64,000 nucleotides of DNA from Thermaceae bacterium (lineage in GTDB: Bacteria; Deinococcota; Deinococci; Deinococcales; Marinithermaceae). The stretch spans positions 30,768-94,767 of the forward strand of contig JALSMT010000086.1 in assembly GCA_026987375.1 (NCBI GenBank), given 5' to 3'. Positions 28,959 through 37,220 of this stretch are shown piece by piece. The translations under genes and the position numbers were made by a program. The stretch's first letter is position 1; each line of letters starts with the position of its first letter. The notes below the pieces were generated by a model. That model was not told the DNA's origin and searched no databases. It saw nothing but the letters and a program-made list of their open reading frames with translations.

Positions 28959-29793
28959 AACCGGGCTCTAGCGCCGATGCGGCGACCGCCAGCACTATCA
29001 GCGCTGCGCCCGCGTAGCCAGCCATGCTAAACCTCTCCCCCCACCAAACGAAAGCCAGCAGCGACGCCAGCACCGGCTCCAGCGTGGCCACCAGTGAGGC
29101 CTGGGTGGCCGGCAAGCGGCGCAAGCCCAAGCTATAAAACCAGTAAGCCAGATAGGTAGATAGCGCCGACAACAGCAAAAGCGCCCGCCAGACTGCGGCG
29201 CTCTTGCCCGCGAAAGGAACCCAGGGCAAGAGCGCCAGCGCGCCGACGGGCAAAGCCAGCGCGAAGATGGCCGTGGGGGCGTAACGCCTAAACTGCAGCT
29301 TGCCGTATATGTAATAGACGGAGTAAGCCAGACCGGAAACCAGCCCCCAGCCAATACCGGCGAACGAAGCGTGCAGGCCGCGGCCGGAGGCCGCCAGCAG
29401 CCAAACCCCCAAGAGCGTCAGCAAGACCAGCGCCAGTTGCGCCGCGCGCAGCGGCTGCCCCAAGAACGCGCGGCTGCCCAAAGCCACCCAGGCGGGGGCG
29501 GTATAGAGCAGCACCGACGCCAGGGCCGCCCCGCCGGCCTGCACCGCCAACTGATAGCTAAGGTAAAAGAGCGCCACGCCGAAGACTCCAAAGAGCAGCG
29601 CTCCCGCCAGCCCGCGCCCGCGCGGCAGCTTTTGCCGCAGGGCCAGAGCGTGAGCGATAAAAAACGCCCCGCCCAACAAAGCCCGCCAAAAGGCCACCTC
29701 CACCGGCGTCAGTCCCTGCGCCAGCGCCACCTTGGATACCGGGCCAATGAGCGCCCAGCTGGCGGCGGCGAGGAGCATGTAGACGTAGCCCAT
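28936..29793 (-). CDS. EamA/DMT-family transporter
   Basis: The 285-residue product has ten predicted membrane helices in two EamA repeats (about 5-130 and 145-275), the architecture of drug/metabolite exporters such as RhaT and YdcZ relatives. The second repeat shows RRLPATQASLVATLEPVLASLLAFVWWGERF, the conserved helix pair of the family. The substrate cannot be told. It is a single gene on the minus strand, convergent with and overlapping the HNH gene. Confidence 0.88.
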   Translation of the reverse strand: MGYVYMLLAAASWALIGPVSKVALAQGLTPVEVAFWRALLGGAFFIAHALALRQKLPRGRGLAGALLFGVFGVALFYLSYQLAVQAGGAALASVLLYTAPAWVALGSRAFLGQPLRAAQLALVLLTLLGVWLLAASGRGLHASFAGIGWGLVSGLAYSVYYIYGKLQFRRYAPTAIFALALPVGALALLPWVPFAGKSAAVWRALLLLSALSTYLAYWFYSLGLRRLPATQASLVATLEPVLASLLAFVWWGERFSMAGYAGAALIVLAVAASALEPGFSRRIRG

Positions 29794-29952
29794 ACACCTA
29801 TTGTGCTACAGCAAGCGTTTTGCGCGGCCGCCGCTCTCTTACGCTGCATTAGAGAGGTAAGCGGGGCAGAGCATAAATAGCCTATTTGTGCGTCATAGAC
29901 GCGACTTGAGCGTAGTACGGATCCTAAAGCCGCTGCTAAGTCGGGAACTATC

Positions 29953-29995
29953 CCCCCATTTGGGGGTACACAGGCCGCCGCGCGGCTAATAGTCT
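29953..29995 (+). promoter_or_regulatory. Pilin promoter with palindrome
   Basis: An inverted repeat, CCCCCA-TT-TGGGGG at 29953-29966, is followed by GTAC and, 29 bases after its right arm begins, by TAGTCT (29990-29995), a TANNNT-type -10 box. The same arrangement stands before the second pilin gene. About 120 bases of untranslated leader follow before the first pilin start, containing a CCACCG/CGGTGG hairpin and an AGGAGG site. The remainder of the 29794-30122 gap holds nothing else I recognise. Confidence 0.5.
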
Positions 29996-30122
29996 GTAAC
30001 TTGTGAGGGCGGAAGAGAACAAGCCCTCGAACACAGGCCCAAGGCACTAGGCTCTTTATGCACTACCGCAGTACCCCACCGCTCATAGATAAGAAATCGG
30101 TGGGCAACACAGGAGGAAGAAA

Positions 30123-30476
30123 ATGCGTAACAACAAGACCAAAGGTTTCACCCTGATCGAGCTGTTGATCGTCATCGCCATCATCGCCATTTTGGCCGCC
30201 GTGCTGATCCCCAACGTGCTCAACGCCCGTAAGCGCGCCACCGACAGCGCCGCCCAGGCCTACGCCCGTCAGGTAGCAACTTGGCTGGCCGCCGCCGACA
30301 CCGCCGGCACCGACGTTACTGGTGTTACCACCTGTACCGACAACTTGCTGCAGGCCGAAGGCGCTCCTGGCAGCCTCCCCAACGGCGTGACCTCTTGCTC
30401 GGTCGCTTACAGCAACGGCACCTGGACGATTACCACTCAGTCGCAGGCGGGCAACAGCTTCAGCGTCACCTACTAA
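30123..30476 (+). CDS. Type IV pilin-like protein
   Basis: A 117-residue prepilin with a short leader ending in Gly, cut before FTLIELLIVIAIIAILAAVL, the standard class III signal with Glu5. The globular part contains two Cys (about residues 75 and 90) that could form the D-region disulfide. In Thermus the main pilin PilA4 and relatives of this type support twitching and DNA uptake; whether this is the major subunit is inference, favoured by its strong AGGAGG site, leader and terminator. It is highly similar to the next gene. Confidence 0.88.
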   Translation: MRNNKTKGFTLIELLIVIAIIAILAAVLIPNVLNARKRATDSAAQAYARQVATWLAAADTAGTDVTGVTTCTDNLLQAEGAPGSLPNGVTSCSVAYSNGTWTITTQSQAGNSFSVTY

Positions 30477-30488
30477 CGTTCCTACTCA

Positions 30489-30521
30489 TAAAAAAGAGCG
30501 CGGCTAGCCGCGCTCTTTTTT
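30489..30521 (+). terminator. Terminator after the first pilin gene
   Basis: AAAAAGAGCGCGGC and its exact complement form a 14-bp stem with a 2-base centre, followed by TTTTT. This is the strongest intrinsic terminator in the window and is symmetrical, so it could act in both directions. Confidence 0.92.
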
Positions 30522-30572
30522 ATGCCAATCACCCGCCGCTATTTGTTTTTTTATAGGGCAGTCTCTTAGTTA

Positions 30573-30615
30573 CCCCCAAATGGAGGTACCACCATCGCGC
30601 CGCGCCGCCTAACCT
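30573..30615 (+). promoter_or_regulatory. Second pilin promoter with shared palindrome
   Basis: CCCCCA-AA-TGGAGG (30573-30586, one mismatch) is followed by GTAC and by TAACCT (30610-30615), 29 bases after its right arm begins, which is the same spacing as in the first pilin promoter. The ATG of the gene follows the -10 box by only 5 bases, so its message would be leaderless, unlike the first pilin. Confidence 0.5.
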
Positions 30616-30620
30616 GAGGC

Positions 30621-30992
30621 ATGGAGCTGCGACGGCCCTCTACCCGCACGTCAAACTCAGGTTTTACTTTAATAGAAGTGCTGATAGTGGTTGCGATCAT
30701 AGGCATTTTGGCGGCGGTGCTGGTAGCGGAAGTTTTTAACGCCCGCCGCCGTACGGTCGATAGCGTAACCCAGACCTACGCCCGTCAGGTGGCCACCTGG
30801 CTGGCCGCCGCCGACACCGCCGGCGCCGACGTTACTGGTGTTACCACCTGTACCAACAACTTACTGCAGACCGAAGGCGCTCCCGGCACTCTCCCCAACG
30901 GCGTGACCTCTTGCGCAATAACTTACGACAACGGCCGCTGGCGGGTAAGCGCCGCTTCGCAGTCGGGCAAAAACTTTTCCGTCGCATATTAA
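30621..30992 (+). CDS. Second type IV pilin-like protein
   Basis: A 123-residue prepilin with leader ending in Gly14 and the helix FTLIEVLIVVAIIGILAAVL. Its middle (about residues 52-98) is nearly identical to the upstream pilin at the DNA level, while leader, helix and C-terminus have diverged. It probably is a minor or alternative pilin sharing assembly with the first. No Shine-Dalgarno sequence precedes the ATG. It is followed after 15 bases by the Wzy-like gene. Confidence 0.85.
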   Translation: MELRRPSTRTSNSGFTLIEVLIVVAIIGILAAVLVAEVFNARRRTVDSVTQTYARQVATWLAAADTAGADVTGVTTCTNNLLQTEGAPGTLPNGVTSCAITYDNGRWRVSAASQSGKNFSVAY

Positions 30993-31007
30993 ACAAAAAG
31001 GTTTAAT

Positions 31008-32513
31008 ATGAGCTACATGAGTAATGAGCGCGGTAAAAGCGCACTAGCTATGTCTATCTGGCTCTTTATGCTCGGGGTATACCCATTGTTATTCAACCCC
31101 TTCAAGCTAGGCTCGTCAGAAACCGCCAGCGGCCTTAGCAGCGCCAAAGTTTCCGTGATCATCTCGTCCGCAAGCCGCCCCAGCCCGGAAATGGTGTGGA
31201 TACTGCCGCGCGAAATTCTCTTGTTCTTATTCGCTGCATTATCTTTGCTTTACATTATGGATAATTATAAAACATCTAGGGTAGTTTGGCTGGCTATAGC
31301 GTATTCCTTATTAGCGGCGGCCAGCGGCGCCCTTTCTGGCGATAGCGCAGATCTGACCCTGCTGGGCAGTGCGGGCAGGGGGGACGGCCTGCTTTACGCG
31401 ATGGCGATAACATTATTGCTAATCTTCAGTTATTTGCTAGGCCTGCGCTTTAATAAACGCACCGGTGATTTATTGGGCAAGGTCATAGTATACAGCGCGG
31501 CGATAGAATCTCTCGTCGTACTGTTGCAAAGGCTTGGAATAGATGTAATTGGATCTGTTACAAGAGGAGAACCCTACCCCGTCATCACAGGCACGATAGG
31601 CAACCCTGGAATGGCGGCGGCATTTTTGCTGCCCGCCGTAATCATCGCCGTATATTTTTGTAGCCGCAATTCTCACGCTGGTAAAAAAGGCTACTTGTTA
31701 ACCGCAGCAATGGTCGTTATATCGGTCGCTTTGGGACTAACTGCCAACAGGAGCTCAATCCTCGCCATGCTGGTCGCCTTGCCGGTCTTGATAGCAGTCG
31801 GGGCCGGCGACCGAAAAAAGACGTACCTTAACGCGGCCCTTAGCGTACTGCTTGTGCTAACTGCCCCTATAATTGTGCCTAACGGGTCCTCAGGGCGCAA
31901 CATTCTCAGCGCCCACTCGCTCAAAACGCGCCTCCTTATTTGGCGCCTTGCCGCCGACATTACCCTGCACACCAAAGGGCAGCCACTACTGGGTGGAGGC
32001 TTTGACGCCCTGAGATCGGGAATAATCAAGCAAGACAGGCGAAAACAGTACCTGGACGTATATCGGCAAGGACTGCGTCTGCCGCCAGGCCAGTCCTATG
32101 CGGGCTCAAAATGGATACCTGAAGATGCTCCGCCGGATAGAAACAGCGCCTTGCTAGTCAAAGTTCACGACAGTACTACGAATAAAACGTCATACTCGGT
32201 CATAGCGATAGAGCTGGATAAGGCTCATAATCTATTCCTCGATAGAGCTTTGACGACCGGTATCTTATCGAGCCTGATATGGTTGTGGTTGTACCTGGCG
32301 GGAATAGCGGGAGGACTAGCGACAAGAAGAAGCGACATGGCGGTGCTATACTCCGTCGTGCTGCTGGCTTTATTGGTGTATTACCTGTTTTGGTTTCCAG
32401 TACCCCAGGTCGAGCCGGTACACGTAGCCATTTTGGGGGTAGCCCTAGCCCTGGCGGAGAAATCGCGCCCCGACAAGGGCGAGAACGGCGTTGTTATTAG
32501 CCCCCAAGGCTAG
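31008..32513 (+). CDS. Wzy/O-antigen ligase-like membrane protein
   Basis: The 501-residue product has about ten to twelve membrane helices and the Wzy_C-type signature DKAHNLFLDRALTTGILSSLIWLWLY-like region (core AHNLFLDRALTTG) after a large periplasmic loop (about 295-400). This superfamily includes O-antigen ligases, polysaccharide polymerases and pilin O-oligosaccharyltransferases (PglL/PilO/TfpW). Its place 15 bases after two pilin genes favours a pilin glycosyltransferase, which is inference. The gene uses more A+T-rich codons (ATA, TTA) than its neighbours, suggesting a different origin. Confidence 0.7.
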   Translation: MSYMSNERGKSALAMSIWLFMLGVYPLLFNPFKLGSSETASGLSSAKVSVIISSASRPSPEMVWILPREILLFLFAALSLLYIMDNYKTSRVVWLAIAYSLLAAASGALSGDSADLTLLGSAGRGDGLLYAMAITLLLIFSYLLGLRFNKRTGDLLGKVIVYSAAIESLVVLLQRLGIDVIGSVTRGEPYPVITGTIGNPGMAAAFLLPAVIIAVYFCSRNSHAGKKGYLLTAAMVVISVALGLTANRSSILAMLVALPVLIAVGAGDRKKTYLNAALSVLLVLTAPIIVPNGSSGRNILSAHSLKTRLLIWRLAADITLHTKGQPLLGGGFDALRSGIIKQDRRKQYLDVYRQGLRLPPGQSYAGSKWIPEDAPPDRNSALLVKVHDSTTNKTSYSVIAIELDKAHNLFLDRALTTGILSSLIWLWLYLAGIAGGLATRRSDMAVLYSVVLLALLVYYLFWFPVPQVEPVHVAILGVALALAEKSRPDKGENGVVISPQG

Positions 32514-32526
32514 TTACGTAATATAT

Positions 32527-32982
32527 CTATTTTAGCACTGATAACGTGGTCAGGGCCGCCATGACCGCGTCGGCGCCCTTGTTGCCCGCCTTGGTGCCGG
32601 CGCGTTCCATCGCCTGCTCGATAGTGTCGGTGGTGAGGATGCCGTTGACAATCGGCTTGCCGGTGTCGAGACCCGCCTTCATCAGACCGCTGGCCGACTG
32701 GCCGGCGACTACCTCAAAGTGGTACGTCGCGCCGCGGATGACGCAGCCAAGCGCCACCACCGCGTCCACCTCGTTCTTCTCGGCAAACTTCTTGGCCACC
32801 AGCGGGATCTCCAGCGCCCCCGGCACCCAGACGACGGTCAGATCGTCCGCGTCGCCCCCTAGCCGCTCGTAGGCGTCGACCGCGCCCTCGAGCAACTGTT
32901 TGGTAATGAACTCGTTGAAGCGGCTGACCACCAAAACCAGCTTTACCCCTTTGGCATTCAGGTTTCCCTTGATTTCCTTCAT
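32527..32982 (-). CDS. ribH: 6,7-dimethyl-8-ribityllumazine synthase
   Basis: RibH condenses 5-amino-6-ribitylaminouracil with dihydroxybutanone phosphate, the penultimate riboflavin step, usually as a hollow 60-mer or pentamer. The 151-residue product shows VVSRFNEFITKQLLEGA, the GALEIPLVAK motif and GATYHFEVVAGQ with the catalytic His. The ATG at 32982 is preferred because AGGAGG lies just before it; an ATG 18 bases earlier would lack a site. A TATAAA box upstream (about 33016-33021) suggests its own promoter, apart from the riboswitch-controlled ribD operon. Confidence 0.95.
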   Translation of the reverse strand: MKEIKGNLNAKGVKLVLVVSRFNEFITKQLLEGAVDAYERLGGDADDLTVVWVPGALEIPLVAKKFAEKNEVDAVVALGCVIRGATYHFEVVAGQSASGLMKAGLDTGKPIVNGILTTDTIEQAMERAGTKAGNKGADAVMAALTTLSVLK

Positions 32983-33060
32983 TCTTTCCTCCTTCGCCAT
33001 GCATGCGCACTTCCTTTATACCCAACAAGACTCAAATGCGAACCCAGCCCTCGCGCTGTA

Positions 33061-33781
33061 CTCTTCTTCCACCGACATCATCCCCACCCTCCCACAGGGG
33101 AGGGCAAACAAACAAGCCTCCCCCTTGGGGGAGGTGGTTGCGAAGCAACCGGAGGGAGGTTGTTCGTTGAAATGCGGGATGTAGGGTGTAGGAGGCGGGA
33201 TGCGGGCTGGCTGCGTACTGGCGACCGGCTTTCAGGCTTCGGCGTCGCCAACAACCCCCTCCCTAACCCTCCCCCAGGGGAGGGCTCATACGTTTTGCCA
33301 CTCAGAAAGAAACCCGTCATGTTTCCGCCAAATAAACATTGAGAAAACCCACGCGCACCTGCTTCCTCATGCCTCTTCCATTGCGCACCACGTACCGTGC
33401 AGCGCCCAAAACCCCCACCCAACCCTCCCCCAGGGGAGGGCCTATACGTTTTGGTATCCGAAAAAAACCGACCACGTTATCCGCCAATCAAACCGTGCAA
33501 AACCGGGGGCCGCTTGCTACCTGTCTCACGCCTCGTTTACTACGCACCACGCACCTTGAACCGCCCCCGTCCGACCCGTCCAATCGATCTCACAGGCCAC
33601 CGGGCCAGAAGTCTCTTTTCACCACGCACTACGCACCACGTACCTTCTCCCCTGAGAGCCACAAAGCACAGGCCATAAACTTCTTTTCACCACGTACCAC
33701 GTACCACGTACCAAGAACTACGCACGATGCATCGAAAATATCGCCACCTACCCCCTATCTCCCGCACCTCACCCCCAAACC
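33061..33781. repeat. Non-coding repeat island between ribH and ribBA
   Basis: About 720 bases hold no convincing gene. Hairpin units of the form CCCTCCCC-CAGGGGAGGG recur at about 33086, 33267 and 33423. Two of them start longer direct repeats 156 bases apart (33265 and 33421) that share AACCCTCCCCCAGGGGAGGG, then ATACGTTTTG and further matches, followed by CACCACGTACC-type blocks. The last third contains short ACGTACC/ACGCACC iterations (33345-33720). Also present is GCCTCCCCCTTGGGGGAGG at about 33116. This looks like a cluster of dispersed intergenic repeats. Confidence 0.7.
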
Positions 33782-34975
33782 TCAATCCATCCAATGCCCC
33801 AGTTTTTCCTGCTTGGTCCGCAGGTAACGCTGGTTGTGCTCGTTATCGCCGCTACGTAGGGGCACCCGCTCCACGACCTCGAGCCCGTAACCGCCCAGCG
33901 CCCGGATCTTGCGGGGGTTGTTGGTGAGTAGGCGCAATTTGCGCACCCCCAGGTCGTAGAGGATTTGCGCCCCCACGCCGTAGTCGCGCAGGTCGGGCGG
34001 GAAGCCCAGCGCTAGGTTGGCCTCTACCGTGTCCAGGCCGCTGTCTTGCAGGTGGTAGGCCTTGATCTTGTTGACCAGGCCGATGCCGCGACCCTCCTGC
34101 CGCAGGTAGACGAGCACCCCCTGGCCCTCCTCGGCGATGCGCTTCATGGCTAGGTCGCGCTGAAAACCGCAGTCGCAGCGCAGGCTGTGCAGGGCGTCGC
34201 CGGTCAGGCACTCGGAGTGCATTCGCACCAAGACGGGTAAGTGCGAATCTGGCTTTCCCATGACCAGGGCGGCGTGTTCTTCGCCGGTAATGTTGTCGCG
34301 ATAGGCAAAGACGCGGAAGTCTCCGTACTCGGTGGGCAGCAACGCCTCGGCCTCACGGGTGACAAAGCCGTCACCGCGCTCCAGGCGGTAGCGGATCAGG
34401 CTCTCTATGGTGCCTATTTTGAAACCGTGCTTTTCGGCAAACTCCTCTAGCTGAGGCAGGCGCGCCATCTCGCCGTCTTCTTTCATTATCTCGATCAGCG
34501 CCCCCACGGGCTCGAGCCCCGCCAGCCGCAACAAATCGACGGTCGCCTCGGTGTGGCCGGCGCGCCGCAGCACCCCGCCCTCGCGCGCCACCAGCGGGAA
34601 GACGTGGCCGGGCCTGCTAAGGTCGGTTGGCCGGGTGCTGGACTCCGCCAGCAAGCGGATGGTGGCGGCGCGCTCCGCCGCCGATATTCCGGTGGCGCTG
34701 CCGGCCGCATCGACGCTGACGGTAAAGGCGGTGCTACGCGGATCGGTGCTCTTGCGCTCCATAGGCTGCAGTTGCAAGCGCGCCGCACGCTCCTTGGTAA
34801 TCGCCGTGCAGAGCAGGCCGCGCGCCTCTTTGACGGCGAAATTAACCATGTCTTTGGTGGCGAACTGCGCGGGAAAGATGAGGTCGCCCTCGTTTTCACG
34901 CCCCTCGTCGTCCACCATGATTACCGGTTTGCCGTTTTGCAGGTCCGCAATTATGGCTTCGATAGAGTGTATCAC
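33782..34975 (-). CDS. ribBA: 3,4-dihydroxy-2-butanone-4-phosphate synthase / GTP cyclohydrolase II
   Basis: This 397-residue bifunctional protein makes both riboflavin precursors. The N-terminal RibB domain (about 1-200) has the acidic loop DDEGRENEGDL and the HTEA segment. The C-terminal RibA domain (about 205-397) has the zinc ligands in SECLTGDALHSLRCDCGFQ and the catalytic segment LRQEGRGIGL. It overlaps ribE by 4 bases at its start and is the last gene of the riboswitch-led operon. Confidence 0.96.
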   Translation of the reverse strand: MIHSIEAIIADLQNGKPVIMVDDEGRENEGDLIFPAQFATKDMVNFAVKEARGLLCTAITKERAARLQLQPMERKSTDPRSTAFTVSVDAAGSATGISAAERAATIRLLAESSTRPTDLSRPGHVFPLVAREGGVLRRAGHTEATVDLLRLAGLEPVGALIEIMKEDGEMARLPQLEEFAEKHGFKIGTIESLIRYRLERGDGFVTREAEALLPTEYGDFRVFAYRDNITGEEHAALVMGKPDSHLPVLVRMHSECLTGDALHSLRCDCGFQRDLAMKRIAEEGQGVLVYLRQEGRGIGLVNKIKAYHLQDSGLDTVEANLALGFPPDLRDYGVGAQILYDLGVRKLRLLTNNPRKIRALGGYGLEVVERVPLRSGDNEHNQRYLRTKQEKLGHWMD

Positions 34976-35562
34976 TCTCTCACCTCCATCAGCCTCTCGA
35001 CGTAACGGGCGATTATGTCTATCTCCAGGTTCACTCTTTCGCCCGCTTTCAGCTCGCCCAGCGTGGTCACCGAGAGGGTGTGCGGTATTAGCGTCACCGA
35101 AAAGACGCGGCCCCTGACCTCAACTACGGTAAGAGAAACGCCGTCTAGCGTGATCGAGCCTTTAGGGGCGATATAGCGCGCCAGTTCGGGCGGGGCTTCG
35201 ACGTAGAGGTCGTGCGCCCCGGGGCGGCGCTCGAAGCGCGTCACCCGGCCCACGCCGTCTACGTGGCCGCTGACCAGGTGGCCGTCGAGGCGGTCGCCCA
35301 GGCGCGCCGCTCTCTCCAGGTTGACCCTGCCGCCCGCCCTCCAGCGCGGCGCGGTGCGCCTCACGGTCTCCTCCGCCAGCTCGACGACGAAGCCGCTCGG
35401 TGAGATCTCGACCACGGTCAGGCAGGCGCCGCTGGTGGCGATCGAGTCGCCCACTTTGACGCCTTCGAGCACCTTCGCGGCCTCAATCCAGACGCGCAGG
35501 TTGCCCCCGCTGCGCTGCACCCGCGCCAGCCGACCCACCTCCTCTACTATTCCGGTAAACAC
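34972..35562 (-). CDS. ribE: Riboflavin synthase alpha chain
   Basis: Riboflavin synthase dismutates two lumazine molecules to riboflavin. The 196-residue product has the invariant start MFTGIVEEVG (here from a GTG codon) and two lumazine-binding beta-barrel repeats (about 1-95 and 96-190; second repeat with SITLDGVSLTVVEV). The GTG start overlaps the ribD stop by one base (TAGTG) and follows GGAGG; a longer frame upstream was rejected because it lies inside ribD. Coupled translation with ribD is likely. Confidence 0.95.
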   Translation of the reverse strand: MFTGIVEEVGRLARVQRSGGNLRVWIEAAKVLEGVKVGDSIATSGACLTVVEISPSGFVVELAEETVRRTAPRWRAGGRVNLERAARLGDRLDGHLVSGHVDGVGRVTRFERRPGAHDLYVEAPPELARYIAPKGSITLDGVSLTVVEVRGRVFSVTLIPHTLSVTTLGELKAGERVNLEIDIIARYVERLMEVRE

Positions 35563-36719
35563 TAAACCACCTCCAGGCGCCCCTGCAGCCAAAGATCATC
35601 ACTCAGCCACTCGGCGCTTTCCCTAACGAAACGGAGCGAGTCGCTCATAGCCGCAACGGAAAAGCCTTCCACCAGCGAACGCCCCTCACCCAGCAGGCGC
35701 GGGGCCAGAAAAAACGCCGCGCGGTCTACCAGGCCGGCCCGCACGAAGGAGCCAGCCAAGCTGGGCCCGCCTTCCAGCAGCAGCGAATCAACGCCGCGTT
35801 CGTGGAGTTCGTGTAGCGCCGCCGCCACGCTCAGACCGCCCTCGCCCGCCGGCAGCGCCGCCACCTCTGCCCCAGCGGCCTCGAGCGCCCGCACGCGGGC
35901 TGCGTCGGCATGCTCACCCGTAAAGACGAGAACCCGCGCCGCTTCGCCGCGCGGCCCCGGCGCAAAGAGTCGGGCGCCGGGGGGCGTCTTTGCCCGGGGG
36001 TCAAAAACCACCTTGAGCGGGTCGCGCAGCGCAGGCGGCTCGACCATGGCGGGGAAGGCGCGGAAATCGGGACGGCGCACGGTCAAAGCCGGGTCGTCGG
36101 CCAGTACGGTGCCCACTCCCACCGCCAACGCCGCGCAGGCTTGGCGGTAGCCGTGGGCGACGCGGCGGCTGAGTTCGTTCGAAACCGCCTCACCGCCGCG
36201 GCCGCTGGCGGCTACCTTGCCGTCGAGGGTCAGCGCCGCCTTCCAGAGCAGTAGCGGGCGGCCGCTCGAAGCGGCGTGGAAGAAGGCGCGGTTCTGGGCG
36301 CGGGCCTCGTCCGCCAGCAAACCCGCCTCCACCCGCACTCCCGCCCGGCGCAGCCGCTCGGCGCCGCCGCCGCTTGTTTCGCCGGGGTCGGCCGCGGCGT
36401 AGACTACGCGGGCCACCCCGGCCTCGCGCAGCGCCAGCGAACAAGGCGGGGTGCGGCCCTGGTGGTTGCAGGGCTCGAGCGTCACGTAGACATCAGCCCC
36501 GCGCGCCGCCTCCCCCGCTTGGCGCAAGGCAAAAACTTCGGCGTGCGGCTCACCGGCGCGCGGGTGATACCCCTCCCCCACGACGCGGCCGTCTTTTACC
36601 ACGACCGCGCCCACCAGCGGATTAGGAGAGGTATGACCGCGAGCGCGCTCCGCCAGTTGCAGGGCCAAACGCATAAAGCGCTCGTCAACCTCCGACCAGC
36701 TCACGGGTCGCGCCTCCAT
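35562..36719 (-). CDS. ribD: Riboflavin deaminase/reductase RibD
   Basis: RibD deaminates and then reduces the pyrimidine intermediate of riboflavin synthesis. The N-terminal deaminase domain has the zinc motif PHAEVFAL and TLEPCNHQGRTPPC; the C-terminal reductase domain begins near residue 140 (LLLWKAALTLDGKVA). I use ATG 36719 (385 residues) because similarity begins about 12 residues later. A GTG at 36782 is a serious alternative: GGGAGG at the end of the riboswitch would serve it, adding 21 unfamiliar residues. Confidence 0.93.
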   Translation of the reverse strand: MEARPVSWSEVDERFMRLALQLAERARGHTSPNPLVGAVVVKDGRVVGEGYHPRAGEPHAEVFALRQAGEAARGADVYVTLEPCNHQGRTPPCSLALREAGVARVVYAAADPGETSGGGAERLRRAGVRVEAGLLADEARAQNRAFFHAASSGRPLLLWKAALTLDGKVAASGRGGEAVSNELSRRVAHGYRQACAALAVGVGTVLADDPALTVRRPDFRAFPAMVEPPALRDPLKVVFDPRAKTPPGARLFAPGPRGEAARVLVFTGEHADAARVRALEAAGAEVAALPAGEGGLSVAAALHELHERGVDSLLLEGGPSLAGSFVRAGLVDRAAFFLAPRLLGEGRSLVEGFSVAAMSDSLRFVRESAEWLSDDLWLQGRLEVV

Positions 36720-36785
36720 TTTGTTTCGTGGGCGCAAGCAAAACGTCTCTTGAGCAACATAGCTGGGCCTTGCGGCCCTCACCTC

Positions 36786-36905
36786 CTCCTCCCATCCGGA
36801 CTTTCACCGTCGGCCTCGGAGTTCCACCGAGTCGGGCCCTGCGCTCTGCGCCGGGCTTCGCGGGCTTTAACCGCCGGTAGGGATTTTCACCCTGCCCCGA
36901 AGGAG
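36786..36905 (-). promoter_or_regulatory. FMN riboswitch (RFN element)
   Basis: Read on the minus strand, the segment begins GGGGCAGGGTGAAAATCCC, continues TACCGGCGGTTAAAGCCCGCGA and ends CGACGGTGAAAGTCCGGATG, the conserved blocks of the RFN aptamer. It directly precedes ribD, so riboflavin-biosynthesis genes ribD-ribE-ribBA are controlled by FMN. The GGAGGAGG that closes the element may itself be a ribosome-binding site, suggesting control at translation initiation, and the following GGGCCGCAAGGCCC hairpin may take part. Confidence 0.95.
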
Positions 36906-37220
36906 CTCTGTTTTGAGCGCAAAAGCGCCTAGAGACAGATTATCACGGCCGGGCGTGACATTTGAACCTGACAGACGCGCCGCCGCCGTAACCGCTGGGG
37001 ATAACCGGTTCCCAGTGACAAATCCGGCGCCAGCACCTTTGGGGAGGGCTCGTTGGCAAGCCGCACTCTCTGTCGCCCGAAAAAACAACCGGTCGTCGGC
37101 TAAGGGCGGAGTCTTTTGCCGGGGAGGGGGGTAGAAAGGCATGGTTCAACCTCTTGCAAAACAAGAATCTGCCTCGTTACGCGCGGGGAGGGGTGGCGCG
37201 CAAACCGACCAAAACGCCTG
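36906..37220. other. Spacer with probable rib promoter
   Basis: On the minus strand, TTCAAA and GATAAT with a 16-base spacer (about 36935-36965) could drive the riboswitch and rib operon. The rest contains several G/C-rich inverted repeats, for example CTGGG with CCCAG around 37000, but no gene that I can support. A 27-codon frame at 37141-37224 with a fair ribosome-binding site was not accepted. Confidence 0.4.

Noticed and set aside
30000..30122. c-di-GMP riboswitch in the first pilin leader
   Set aside because: The leader has a CCACCG/CGGTGG hairpin but lacks the conserved GEMM core blocks.
33086..33720. CRISPR array
   Set aside because: The repeats are hairpins of variable length with irregular 150- to 180-base spacing and related, not unique, spacers; no cas genes are present in the window.
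33160..33827. Overlapping frames of 60-160 codons in the ribH-ribBA gap
   Set aside because: They run through short repeats, have low-complexity Pro/Thr/Arg content, and no ribosome-binding sites; the region is repeat sequence.
36920..37130. Possible cobalamin riboswitch on the minus strand
   Set aside because: AGGTGCTGG, GTCACTGGG and GTCTGTCAGG occur in the order of cobalamin elements, but each departs from the consensus, the surrounding stems do not form, and the downstream gene is already under an FMN riboswitch.
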